Assembly (NCBI GenBank): GCA_903823545.1
Contig: CAIJTL010000525.1
Span: 1 to 17,786 of the forward strand
Direction of reading: 5' to 3'
DNA: 17,786 bases
Origin: an uncultured Planctomycetaceae bacterium
GTDB lineage: Bacteria; Planctomycetota; Planctomycetia; Planctomycetales; Planctomycetaceae
The translations under genes were made by a program, and so were the position numbers. Position 1 is the stretch's first letter. The number at the start of each line of letters is the position of its first letter. This document shows, in pieces, positions 1 through 6,526 of this stretch. The notes beneath the pieces are model-generated. The model was not told where the DNA came from. It ran no database searches and worked only from the letters and a program-made list of their open reading frames with translations.

Positions 1-1060
1 AACCATGCTCGTCAGCGACCGATTGCAATTCGTGAACCAAGATTTCGGGAGCCACGTAACTCAACTCCACTTCAAACTTCTGGCACTCGCGCCGCATCAA
101 CGAGGCGATCACTTTGGCTTGATCGAGTCGACTGGGAATCGGCATCGTCACGAGTTGTTGCACATGTCGGACGAACTCGACAGGCACGCCGCGTTCGGTC
201 AACAAGGTGTCTGTCAAAGAGGGATTCGCTCCGTGATCACCGATTGGTGACGACATCCCTGCCAGTGAGCCGTGCCACAAAAACACAAACAAGCAATGCT
301 CAAAGCTGATCGCGCGACCGGTTTGACCATCGGCCGCGCGTCCGGCGGCCAGTACCTTCGCGAGCCGTTCTAGAAATGGGGCTGACGCGCGATTGAGATT
401 ATCGAAAATCACTGTTTGAAACGGTCGATCGCTGATCGCACCGCTCAACTGACCGGGGCGTGAAGCGTCACCAAACAATGCGGACCACGCTGGGGCGACG
501 TCTTGCAGATCCGCCAAGTCGTAATACTGAATGCTCGGTCGAACATGGAGCACTTGCCCCAATCGAAGCGAGAGCGTCCGCTTGCCGAACCCCGATGGTC
601 CCGCCAAAACGTGAATCCCAACGGGAAGATTACGAGTGACCGCCGTCTGGCTCTGTCGCAACAACACCGATTTCTGAAGATGCAGCATCAGATCGCTAAT
701 GGCCTGGTCATGGCCATAAACACTCGACATGAGTAACCGCGTCGCTTGAGCGAAATCATTCGTCGTGCTCAGCGCCAGCGATTGTGTGACCTCTTCTGCA
801 CTGACGAGATCGACGGGCGGCTGTTGCTGACTCAAGCGACAGACGGTTCCGACAATCCAGCGACCGACAGTTGTCTGATAGAGACCTGCCGCAGTTGCGC
901 GACGGTACTTCAGCATCCACAGGATCACCGCGACCATAATCGCGACGACCACGAGCAGCGTCACAATGACCACTCCGCCCGGCAGGCCAGCGACCAGCTT
1001 CAACAGAAAGAAGAACATGGCCGCTTGCAACAACCACATCAGCAAGGGATGTTGACGCAT
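1..1060 (-). CDS. Membrane-anchored ClpB-like AAA+ protein, C terminus cut by window edge
   Basis: An open frame starts at ATG 1058-1060 and runs without a stop for 353 residues to the left edge. Residues 8-24 and 28-50 are hydrophobic, so the protein is probably inner-membrane anchored with the ATPase in the cytoplasm. From about residue 113 it follows the ClpA/ClpB second AAA+ domain: a GHDQAI segment (116-121), Walker A GPSGFGKRT (154-162, Lys160), a GQLSGAI segment and Walker B TVIFDN (216-221), then LAAGRAADGQ. The usual Walker B Glu is Asn221, and the sensor-1 MTSN of ClpB reads LWHG. ATP binding is plausible, but normal hydrolysis is doubtful. The first ClpB ATPase and the N domain are absent. 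The start overlaps the end of the exporter membrane half by 22 bases, with AGGAG about 10 bases upstream, suggesting coupled translation. Family assignment is firm; the role is unknown. Confidence 0.85.
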   Translation of the reverse strand, partial: MRQHPLLMWLLQAAMFFFLLKLVAGLPGGVVIVTLLVVVAIMVAVILWMLKYRRATAAGLYQTTVGRWIVGTVCRLSQQQPPVDLVSAEEVTQSLALSTTNDFAQATRLLMSSVYGHDQAISDLMLHLQKSVLLRQSQTAVTRNLPVGIHVLAGPSGFGKRTLSLRLGQVLHVRPSIQYYDLADLQDVAPAWSALFGDASRPGQLSGAISDRPFQTVIFDNLNRASAPFLERLAKVLAAGRAADGQTGRAISFEHCLFVFLWHGSLAGMSSPIGDHGANPSLTDTLLTERGVPVEFVRHVQQLVTMPIPSRLDQAKVIASLMRRECQKFEVELSYVAPEILVHELQSVADEHG

Positions 1061-1827
1061 GGTTGAGCGACTCCTGACGAGCGAATGCTGAAGAGCCGAA
1101 TGAGCCACTTCCAGGCGATGCGTTCTTGCGTCTGCGACTGGCCCGCGAAAATCGCCAGCAAACACAACGCCGCCTGAACTCCGATCCCACACATCGCTGT
1201 TGTCCACGACCAATCGCGACTACCGACCACTTGCGCCAGATTCTCTGGCAGTCCCGCAGCCAACGCGCGGTATCCCCAGTAATGCGTGATCGCACTCTGC
1301 CCCAGCATTTCCCACCAGCCGACTAACGGCGTGAGGAAGCCACTCAAGATAATCTGCGGTACCAAGACGATCGGAACCGTCGTAACCGCACCCTCCGAGG
1401 TGTCTGAGATTGCCGAGATCAACAATCCCAACGTCACTCCTGCGATGGCGGTGGCACTCAGGACCAGCCACGTTGAAAGCCAACCACCGGGAAGATTCAA
1501 AAAATAATCGGTGACCGCAAACAATACCGTTCCTTGGAGGACGCTGATCCCCGACAGCAACACCAGCTTGGCGGCCAAGTATGCGGCGAACTGCAAGTTC
1601 ACGTTCCGTTCGCGCGCGATCAACGCACGCTCGCGAACCAACTCCTTCGAGGCGTTATTGCAGCCAAACCACAGACAACTGAGGCCCAACACAAACAACA
1701 CTTTGACAGCCTGCTGAGCGCGTTCAACGGGACTGGTTGCCGCTTCAAAATCTGGAAAGACTCCGACGAGCAACACGGCGATCAACACACACTGCAGCGC
1801 CGTCATGCAGACGGCGCTGCCGATCAT
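1039..1827 (-). CDS. ABC-2/ABCG-type exporter membrane half (frame-separated from its ATPase)
   Basis: This 262-residue frame is almost all membrane domain. Hydrophobic segments lie near residues 8-24, 40-56, 82-106, 118-140, 150-168 and 209-228, giving about six helices as in ABC-2/ABCG permeases. The loop with ERNVNLQFAAYLAAKLV (73-89) and the stretch around SGFLTPL (162-168) are typical of that family. The preceding gene on the same strand supplies the FHA domains and the ATPase but ends just as a first membrane helix should begin. The two were probably one polypeptide of about 838 residues (FHA-FHA-ATPase-permease). The frame's own ATG at 1825-1827 directly follows an in-frame TGA, and no clear ribosome binding site precedes it. 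Independent translation is possible only by coupling to the upstream gene. Its last 22 bases overlap the AAA+ gene start. Confidence 0.8.
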   Translation of the reverse strand: MIGSAVCMTALQCVLIAVLLVGVFPDFEAATSPVERAQQAVKVLFVLGLSCLWFGCNNASKELVRERALIARERNVNLQFAAYLAAKLVLLSGISVLQGTVLFAVTDYFLNLPGGWLSTWLVLSATAIAGVTLGLLISAISDTSEGAVTTVPIVLVPQIILSGFLTPLVGWWEMLGQSAITHYWGYRALAAGLPENLAQVVGSRDWSWTTAMCGIGVQAALCLLAIFAGQSQTQERIAWKWLIRLFSIRSSGVAQPCVNIPC

Positions 1828-3556
1828 TCACAAAGAGCGTCAGATAGCGCTGCCACAAGACGGAAAACTGATTCGTGAATCGTGACACGTCGAAAGTTGC
1901 CACCGACCAACTGACTCGTCGAGCAGCCGCGCCGAGTGCTTCGAGACCTTCCGGCGATGATTCGGTCGCGGTTCCTGTCGTCAACGCGGGCATTCGATCT
2001 TGGAGATAGCGGCGTGCCAGCGGACTCGACAAATAGCGTTGAGTCCAATTCATTTCGATGTGAGATGAATTGATATGGGACGAAGTCAGCGGCGACTTCG
2101 CCGTCAGTCGTTCGTAAATCTCTCCGAGCTGCTGCACGCCGAAGTACTCCCTCGCTTCGATCGGAGTACCGACGAATGCCATGCTCCCGCCCGGTGCGAG
2201 TATCACCACCAAGTGGCAGCACTCCTCAACATGACCCAGGTTGTGTGTCACACAGACGATCGTCTTCCCGGTATCAGCCAGTTGGCGGAACAGTTTCATC
2301 ATGTCGCGATCGGTCTCTTCATCGAGTCCCGAAGTCACTTCGTCCAAAAACAACAAGCTGGGCTGTGCGATGATTTCCTGAGCCAGGCTGACTCGCTTAA
2401 TCTGCCCGCCGCTGAGCAACCGAATTTGCTTCTGGCGATGTTCCCGCAACTGCACGGTCTCCAGCACGTCATTGATTCTCGCTTGCAGACTTTCTTCGTC
2501 GGTGTCGGTCGAAAGGCGCAATCGAGCCGTGAAGCGGAGCGATTGTTCGACGGTCAGTGTCTCGTGCAGCAAATCTCGCTGCGGCACAACGGCGGCATCT
2601 TCCTTGAGTGCCTCGAAGTCGGCGTGAAAATCCCGATCGTTCAGCAAGACTCGTCCTTCTGTCGGACGCTGTCGCCCACTCATGATCGACAACAACGTAG
2701 ACTTCCCCGAACCGCTCGGCCCGATGAGTGTGACAAACTCACCCGGTCGAATCGCGAGCGACACATCGTGCAGCAGGGTGAGGCCAGCCGTGTTTTCTCG
2801 ACTGGCCACCGTGTGCCGGAGTCCGATCGCTTTCAACTCGACGTTGTTCTGCCGCGACGCCGGAATCAGCGATTGGCCATCAAACAACAGCGTGTAAGGC
2901 CCGACGTCCAAGCGATCGCCGGGGCGTGCGATTGCCTCGCCACATAGCCGATGTGAATTCACAAACGTGCCCAGCAAGCTGCTGAGGTCTTTGACCGTCA
3001 GCGTCGTCCCGCGCCGAGTCACTCGCAAATGCCGCTCGGAAATCGTCGGATGCGGCAACGTGATCGCACAGTGTTCCGATGAACGACCAATCGACACCGC
3101 CATCCCATCTGGCAATGCCACCGGAGCCGTCAACAAAACGTGCGCCCCACTGCGTCGCGATGACTTCGTGGGAGTTCCCGCTGACATCGCGGCCTCAGCC
3201 TCACTGACGTTAGCCAGCTTCGCCCTTCCGTCGTTGATGTCTGCATCACGATCCATTTCCTCGGAGTGTTCTTCAAACCGAAATCGGCTGCTGCCAAATT
3301 CCAAAACCGCGCCATGTCGAATCGGAACTCGACTTTGAATCACTCGCCCATCACACAACGTCGGATTACGAGGCGCAAGCGATTCGACAAACCAACGCCC
3401 CGACTCCCGCACAACTCGCGCATGAAAGCGAGAACATTCCGCATCAACCAAACAAACATTGGCGTCCGCCGATCGTCCGATAAGACAGCATTCAAGGTCC
3501 GCGAGTTCGTGCCGTGAAGCATCTGAGAGGTTCACCAAGGCAGGAAAGGATTTCAT
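1745..3556 (-). CDS. FHA-FHA-ABC transporter ATPase (ABCG type), probably 5' part of a frameshifted fusion gene
   Basis: The 603-residue frame has two FHA domains, which bind phosphothreonine. FHA1 covers about residues 15-95 with GRS (27-29) and SRFHARV (42-48). FHA2 covers about 140-228 with IGRS (156-159), SERHLRV (173-179) and GTFVN (196-200). An ABC ATPase fills about 240-475, with Walker A GPSGSGKST (279-287), a Q-loop at VPQ (324-326), signature LSGGQ (381-385), Walker B LLFLDE (401-406) and H-loop His438. All catalytic motifs are intact. The last 20 or so residues are arginine-rich where a membrane helix is expected, and the helices appear in the next frame. Known relatives with this layout, such as mycobacterial Rv1747, are exporters controlled by a Ser/Thr kinase; one is encoded in this cluster. 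The start is preceded by GGGATGGG lying inside the end of the 68-residue gene, whose stop is 6 bases away. Confidence 0.9.
   Translation of the reverse strand: MKSFPALVNLSDASRHELADLECCLIGRSADANVCLVDAECSRFHARVVRESGRWFVESLAPRNPTLCDGRVIQSRVPIRHGAVLEFGSSRFRFEEHSEEMDRDADINDGRAKLANVSEAEAAMSAGTPTKSSRRSGAHVLLTAPVALPDGMAVSIGRSSEHCAITLPHPTISERHLRVTRRGTTLTVKDLSSLLGTFVNSHRLCGEAIARPGDRLDVGPYTLLFDGQSLIPASRQNNVELKAIGLRHTVASRENTAGLTLLHDVSLAIRPGEFVTLIGPSGSGKSTLLSIMSGRQRPTEGRVLLNDRDFHADFEALKEDAAVVPQRDLLHETLTVEQSLRFTARLRLSTDTDEESLQARINDVLETVQLREHRQKQIRLLSGGQIKRVSLAQEIIAQPSLLFLDEVTSGLDEETDRDMMKLFRQLADTGKTIVCVTHNLGHVEECCHLVVILAPGGSMAFVGTPIEAREYFGVQQLGEIYERLTAKSPLTSSHINSSHIEMNWTQRYLSSPLARRYLQDRMPALTTGTATESSPEGLEALGAAARRVSWSVATFDVSRFTNQFSVLWQRYLTLFVNDRQRRLHDGAAVCVDRRVARRSLSRF
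1794..1820. repeat. Perfect 11-bp hairpin at the exporter frame switch
   Basis: GCAGCGCCGTC (1794-1804) and GACGGCGCTGC (1810-1820) are exact reverse complements around a five-base loop. The stem is very GC-rich. The hairpin lies inside the 1745-1830 window in which the exporter's frame must change, and the inferred extra base falls in or beside its loop (about 1804-1810). It could be a source of a replication or sequencing slip, or a structure that stimulates frameshifting. It is not a terminator, because reading continues through it and no U-run follows. Confidence 0.75.
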
Positions 3557-3562
3557 GATGCG

Positions 3563-3769
3563 TTAGCCCATCCCCAGCAGGAATTCTAAATCTGCCGCCT
3601 TCTTCGTGAGCGAGGTCAGTTCTACTTCGCTCAAAAAACCACCGCTCCGTAATGCGTCCACAATGCTTAACTGGCAAAGCCACATTTCACGCTCACGAGC
3701 CGTCGCTCGTCGCGAATTCGATTCCATTTCGAGGCATCGCGAGAGGTGTTCGATCAATGATTCCGACAT
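3563..3769 (-). CDS. Small protein of 68 residues, unknown function
   Basis: I do not recognise this protein. It is predicted to be largely helical and soluble, with no membrane segment or signal peptide. It is rich in Glu, Arg and Leu, with regularly spaced leucines near its end. It ends 6 bases before the FHA-ABC start, and its last codons contain the GGGATGGG that probably serves as that gene's ribosome binding site, so the two are likely translationally coupled. An AGGA lies about 8 bases before its own ATG. Position and coupling suggest a small partner or regulator of the exporter. The opposite-strand frames here look like shadows, but with 68 residues a chance frame cannot be excluded. 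Confidence 0.6.
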   Translation of the reverse strand: MSESLIEHLSRCLEMESNSRRATAREREMWLCQLSIVDALRSGGFLSEVELTSLTKKAADLEFLLGMG

Positions 3770-3854
3770 GAGTTTGATCCTATTTCAGTCCCCAGCGAGC
3801 TTGCCTCTGTGGGAGAGTGTGACCATGCGAGAGTATGGACATCAATAATCCCGG

Positions 3855-4928
3855 CTATCGCTGCTTTGTTGGAGTCGCGACTCGCGTTGGTGCGGCAGCA
3901 GTCACCTTGGGAGCGGTCGTTGTTGACGACTGGCTTACCGCACGAGGCAATTCGGTCGTGGTTGGTTTCAGTGTGTGATTCGCCACTGATTGGCCACGTC
4001 GATTCACTTCCGATGTGGGATTCGGTTTCGCGTTTTGGTGACGTTCCAATTCCGCCAGTTTGGTTTCCAACGGCTTGGAGTTTTTGGTCACAGCCGGTCG
4101 CAACTGATGTTCGCTGAAGACTCGGTTTCGAGGAGCGATGATTTGATTTCCTCCACCGCGAGCATCAACGTGTGGCTCGCGGAACGGCTTCGCAGAATCG
4201 CGATAGCTCCGGGTGTCTTTGACCGTTTTGGTTTTCGTAACCAGCACCTCCGTCTGTGCGGGAATCAAGAACTTGTCGCGATGGCGTTCATCGAGATGTA
4301 CGATTCCCAACCGATCTTGTGGGACGCCATTTTCGGACATGAAGGCGACTACGGCTTTTCGATCGCCAGGAGTCTGGTAGCGATAGGCAAAACGTTCGGT
4401 CTCACTCTTTTCGATCCGTGCTCCCTGTGGATCAGAAAGGTCGGTCGCATTTCCGATTCGATGGGCCTGCGTCACGGGCGACTGATCCGAAAAGTTTCTG
4501 TGGCAATAGTCATGAATCGTTTGCATGGACTGTCGAGTGTGATCGGTCTTCGTCACTCCGAGAGTATCGAGGTAAGCGTCCGCTCGCTGACGGTTCGAGA
4601 ACTTGGCTCGTTGTGGGTCATTTCCGATCGCCACCGTCACACTCCTTTCCTTGGCTTCGTATGTTGCCTGATGCTCGCGTTGCTTTGACTCGGCCTGCTG
4701 CTGAAGGGCTTCCTGTTTTTGCGCGTCTTGCGTGAGTTGATCAGCCTTGCCGGTGTTCCCGCTCGTTTTCGCTTGCTTGGCAAGTTCGCGGAAACGCTCA
4801 GCTTCTGCTCGATTTCGTTCCGCGAGATAATGGCTTTGCAGGTAATCGCGAAGAGCCTCGTCTCGTTGCTGGACGAGGCCTTTGAATTCGCTGGTCACTA
4901 ACTTCGAAGTGTTTTCGGAAGCAGTCAT
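3855..4928 (-). CDS. Coiled-coil protein of 357 residues, unknown function
   Basis: I do not recognise a family. Residues about 14-95 are charged and Gln/Glu/Ala-rich with heptad-like spacing, predicting a long coiled coil. A mixed middle region (about 98-235) may be a small globular domain; it includes NRQRADAYLDTLGV (112-125) and GIVHLDERHRDKF (208-220). The last 100 residues are Thr/Ser/Pro/Lys-rich and probably disordered. There is no signal peptide or membrane segment, so it is likely cytoplasmic. No HUH, tyrosine relaxase or HNH motif was seen, so it is not an obvious relaxase. The ATG is preceded by AAAGGA at good spacing. The gene begins 29 bases after the zeta-like kinase gene and is probably co-transcribed. 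A helical adaptor or substrate for the neighbouring ATPases is possible but unproven. Confidence 0.75.
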   Translation of the reverse strand: MTASENTSKLVTSEFKGLVQQRDEALRDYLQSHYLAERNRAEAERFRELAKQAKTSGNTGKADQLTQDAQKQEALQQQAESKQREHQATYEAKERSVTVAIGNDPQRAKFSNRQRADAYLDTLGVTKTDHTRQSMQTIHDYCHRNFSDQSPVTQAHRIGNATDLSDPQGARIEKSETERFAYRYQTPGDRKAVVAFMSENGVPQDRLGIVHLDERHRDKFLIPAQTEVLVTKTKTVKDTRSYRDSAKPFREPHVDARGGGNQIIAPRNRVFSEHQLRPAVTKNSKPLETKLAELERHQNAKPNPTSEVNRRGQSVANHTLKPTTTELPRAVSQSSTTTAPKVTAAAPTRVATPTKQR

Positions 4929-4957
4929 GAAGAATTCCTTTAACGAAGAGTTGAGGG

Positions 4958-6067
4958 TTATTCGGTTTCACAGAGTCCCGCTCGACTGCGGAGCTTCATT
5001 TGCAGACGACGTCGTCGCTCGACAGCGATATCCACTGTGCCGGATGAATCGACCACAACTTGCGCGGTCATCGGTGTCAGTTCGACAGACGATCTTGCCG
5101 AGTTCTTCGAGACGATTGGTTTCGCGATCGACCACGATGGCGCAGTTCCGCTCGCAGGCCCTTCGCCCGCAGTCACTTCAATCGGCGAGCCGGTTGCGAA
5201 CTTTCCCAGACGTACCGTTCGCGTGCTGCCGTTTGTTGCATTCACAGTTGCTGCGAGTGTGTTGGATTCGACTTTTGGCGGAACAATCGACGTCGCTCCG
5301 CTAGCAGTGAATTGCCCAATACGGACTTTGCGACCGTCTGATGTTTCAACCGTCTGTGGAGCGACTGAGTTCATGACACCGTCGCTGTTGACGATAGCGT
5401 TGTTGACGACGCGAGTCTGATTCGGTGGCTGCCCTCGGCGATCAATTCGGTGAATCGCCACGACCGTCCGATCGTCAGTCAGCGCGGCCAAAAGTCGGTC
5501 GAACTGTTGTTGAGATTCTTCGACAGAGATTGCCGACTCAAAAGGTGTTTGGCCAATGTCCTGTTGCCAGAACTCGGCGCGTTCACGCAGCGCTTGTCGG
5601 CACTCGTCGAGAGAGACCATCAAGGCGATGACTTCCGTCGCGTATCCAGCCTCGCGCAATCGGCGAGCCTGTGACAGAACTGCGGTGACGTTGTCGCAGC
5701 GAGTCTCGATAACGAGCGGCAATCGCAAGCTGCTCGCCGTGTCGATCAGTTCGTCTGCCAATTGGTTTGCCGCGGAGATCAGCTCGGACTCAAACAGTTC
5801 TGTCTCTGGTTCGCTGAGCCACTGTGCGACGTCGGGATGCTGTAGTGCGAGTTCTCGTGAGTCGATGACCGCGCATTGGCCAAAGTCAGCGAACCAGCGG
5901 CAGACTTCGTCGATCACAGTTGTTTTGCCAGAACCAGGCGGGCCAGCGACGATAATCGCTTGCGGTGTCTCCGAGGGAGCAACACGTCCGAGTGAGCGCC
6001 GCAACATGCGACGCCGCCAAGCGTCGTTCGCCGGGAGTGTGTCGAGGGAATGGTCGATGGCAGACAT
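4958..6067 (-). CDS. Zeta-toxin-like P-loop kinase with C-terminal extension
   Basis: The protein has 369 residues. The N-terminal 210 resemble zeta toxin/PezT kinases, which phosphorylate UDP-N-acetylglucosamine. Walker A is GPPGSGKTT (42-50). AVIDSRELALQHPDV (66-80) aligns with the zeta IDND...HP segment, and LVIETR (118-123) with LVIEGT, followed by an arginine-rich lid near ALRERAEFW. Two positions differ from classical zeta as I remember it: the Asp base of IDND is Arg71, and the Thr of VIEGT is Arg123. The substrate may therefore differ, or the toxin activity may be lost. About 160 further residues form a Ser/Thr/Val-rich extension with two similar motifs, RKVRIGQF (246-253) and RTVRLGKF (283-290), ending in a basic tail. 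I chose ATG 6065-6067 because AAGGTG lies 5 bases upstream; the longer open frame upstream covers another gene and hairpins. No epsilon-like antitoxin gene is adjacent. Confidence 0.8.
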   Translation of the reverse strand: MSAIDHSLDTLPANDAWRRRMLRRSLGRVAPSETPQAIIVAGPPGSGKTTVIDEVCRWFADFGQCAVIDSRELALQHPDVAQWLSEPETELFESELISAANQLADELIDTASSLRLPLVIETRCDNVTAVLSQARRLREAGYATEVIALMVSLDECRQALRERAEFWQQDIGQTPFESAISVEESQQQFDRLLAALTDDRTVVAIHRIDRRGQPPNQTRVVNNAIVNSDGVMNSVAPQTVETSDGRKVRIGQFTASGATSIVPPKVESNTLAATVNATNGSTRTVRLGKFATGSPIEVTAGEGPASGTAPSWSIAKPIVSKNSARSSVELTPMTAQVVVDSSGTVDIAVERRRRLQMKLRSRAGLCETE

Positions 6068-6072
6068 GATCG

Positions 6073-6078
6073 CACCTT
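6073..6078 (-). promoter_or_regulatory. Ribosome binding site deciding the zeta-like kinase start
   Basis: On the minus strand AAGGTG stands 5 bases before ATG 6067. It supports this internal ATG over the start 333 bases further upstream at 6400, whose reading would overlap the 49-residue gene and two hairpins. Confidence 0.65.
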
Positions 6079-6124
6079 GAATCGAGTTGGCGTGCGGTTG
6101 AAAACGATTTGCCCGATGACCTAA

Positions 6125-6139
6125 TGCGGCGAAGCCGCA
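6125..6139. repeat. Short hairpin with three-base loop
   Basis: TGCGGC and GCCGCA form a perfect 6-bp stem around a GAA loop. It lies downstream of the 49-residue gene, next to a second hairpin at 6145-6175. No U-run follows on the minus strand, so it is not a classical intrinsic terminator. It may mark an RNA processing or stabilising site in the operon. Confidence 0.6.
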
Positions 6140-6144
6140 ATCAA

Positions 6145-6175
6145 TGTGGCCGAGTCGCGGAGCAACTCGCCCACA
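6145..6175. repeat. Shortened copy of the intergenic palindromic element found at 9386-9436
   Basis: CGAGTCGC and GCAACTCG pair around a GGA loop with one mismatch. The left part, TGTGGCCGAGTCGC, equals the left part of the element at 9385-9398. The right part, GGAGCAACTC, equals bases 9422-9431. This copy therefore looks like the longer element with its middle removed. Both copies sit in gaps between genes of the same transcription unit. Confidence 0.65.
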
Positions 6176-6213
6176 AGACGCGCAACAAAACATACATGTT
6201 TCGGACAAAGGCT

Positions 6214-6363
6214 CTACCACGGCTGCATCCACCAGTAGTAAGCGACGAGGCGGTTGTAGGTGTTGTTCAACAACGGCCCGACGAACAGATACCAGACAAA
6301 CAGCAAGACGATGATTTGAGTCACTCCGGGAAGCCGGAAGGGGAATGTCAGCAATCGAAACAT
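6214..6363 (-). CDS. Small membrane protein of 49 residues
   Basis: ATG 6361-6363 opens a 49-codon frame ending in TAG. The start has an excellent ribosome binding site (GGAGG, 5 bases before the ATG). The product is strongly hydrophobic, with a likely membrane helix over residues 15-31 (TQIIVLLFVWYLFVGPL), then a polar NNTYNR turn and an aromatic end (YYWWMQPW). It has a basic N terminus (MFRLL...R). It lies between the coupling-protein ATPase and the zeta-like kinase. I know no family for it. Small single-helix proteins next to membrane ATPases are often subunits or regulators, so a partner of the coupling protein is plausible. The strong start signal and coherent membrane pattern make a chance frame unlikely. 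Confidence 0.75.
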   Translation of the reverse strand: MFRLLTFPFRLPGVTQIIVLLFVWYLFVGPLLNNTYNRLVAYYWWMQPW

Positions 6364-6368
6364 GGGAA

Positions 6369-6373
6369 CCTCC
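6369..6373 (-). promoter_or_regulatory. Ribosome binding site of the 49-residue membrane protein
   Basis: Minus-strand GGAGG lies 5 bases before the ATG at 6363. It is the strongest evidence that this short frame is a gene. Confidence 0.75.
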
Positions 6374-6388
6374 GAGGAAACTGTTTAA

Positions 6389-6410
6389 CCGCCACGCCAT
6401 CGGCGTGCGG
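6389..6410. repeat. Hairpin in the gap before the 49-residue gene
   Basis: CACGCC and GGCGTG pair around an ATC loop. CCG and CGG extend the stem across one bulged C. The hairpin occupies the 163-base gap between the coupling-protein stop and the small gene, about 15 bases upstream of that gene's ribosome binding site. A further short palindrome, CCAAG/CTTGG, lies at 6479-6490. These may shape transcript levels within the operon. Confidence 0.5.
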
Positions 6411-6526
6411 GCGAACGTCAGTCGTTATTCCAAGTTGCGCCCACGCGGTTGGCGTTGGGGTTAAACGAGAAACTTCCCCCAAGCTCTTGGCGAGCGTGGC
6501 TACTTCACAATCAAAACCTGATACAG

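Noticed and set aside
756..1295. Minus-strand open frame of 179 codons
   Set aside because: It is a shifted frame across the end of the exporter and the start of the AAA+ gene, both of which show family motifs in other frames.
2075..2947. Plus-strand open frame of 290 codons
   Set aside because: It is exactly opposite the FHA-ABC ATPase, whose motifs are complete. The plus-strand product has no recognisable domain.
3990..4688. Plus-strand open frame of 232 codons
   Set aside because: It lies opposite the coiled-coil gene, which has a good ribosome binding site and fits the operon. The plus-strand frame has neither.
3855..4928. Coiled-coil protein as a relaxase
   Set aside because: No three-histidine HUH motif, catalytic tyrosine context or other relaxase signature was visible.
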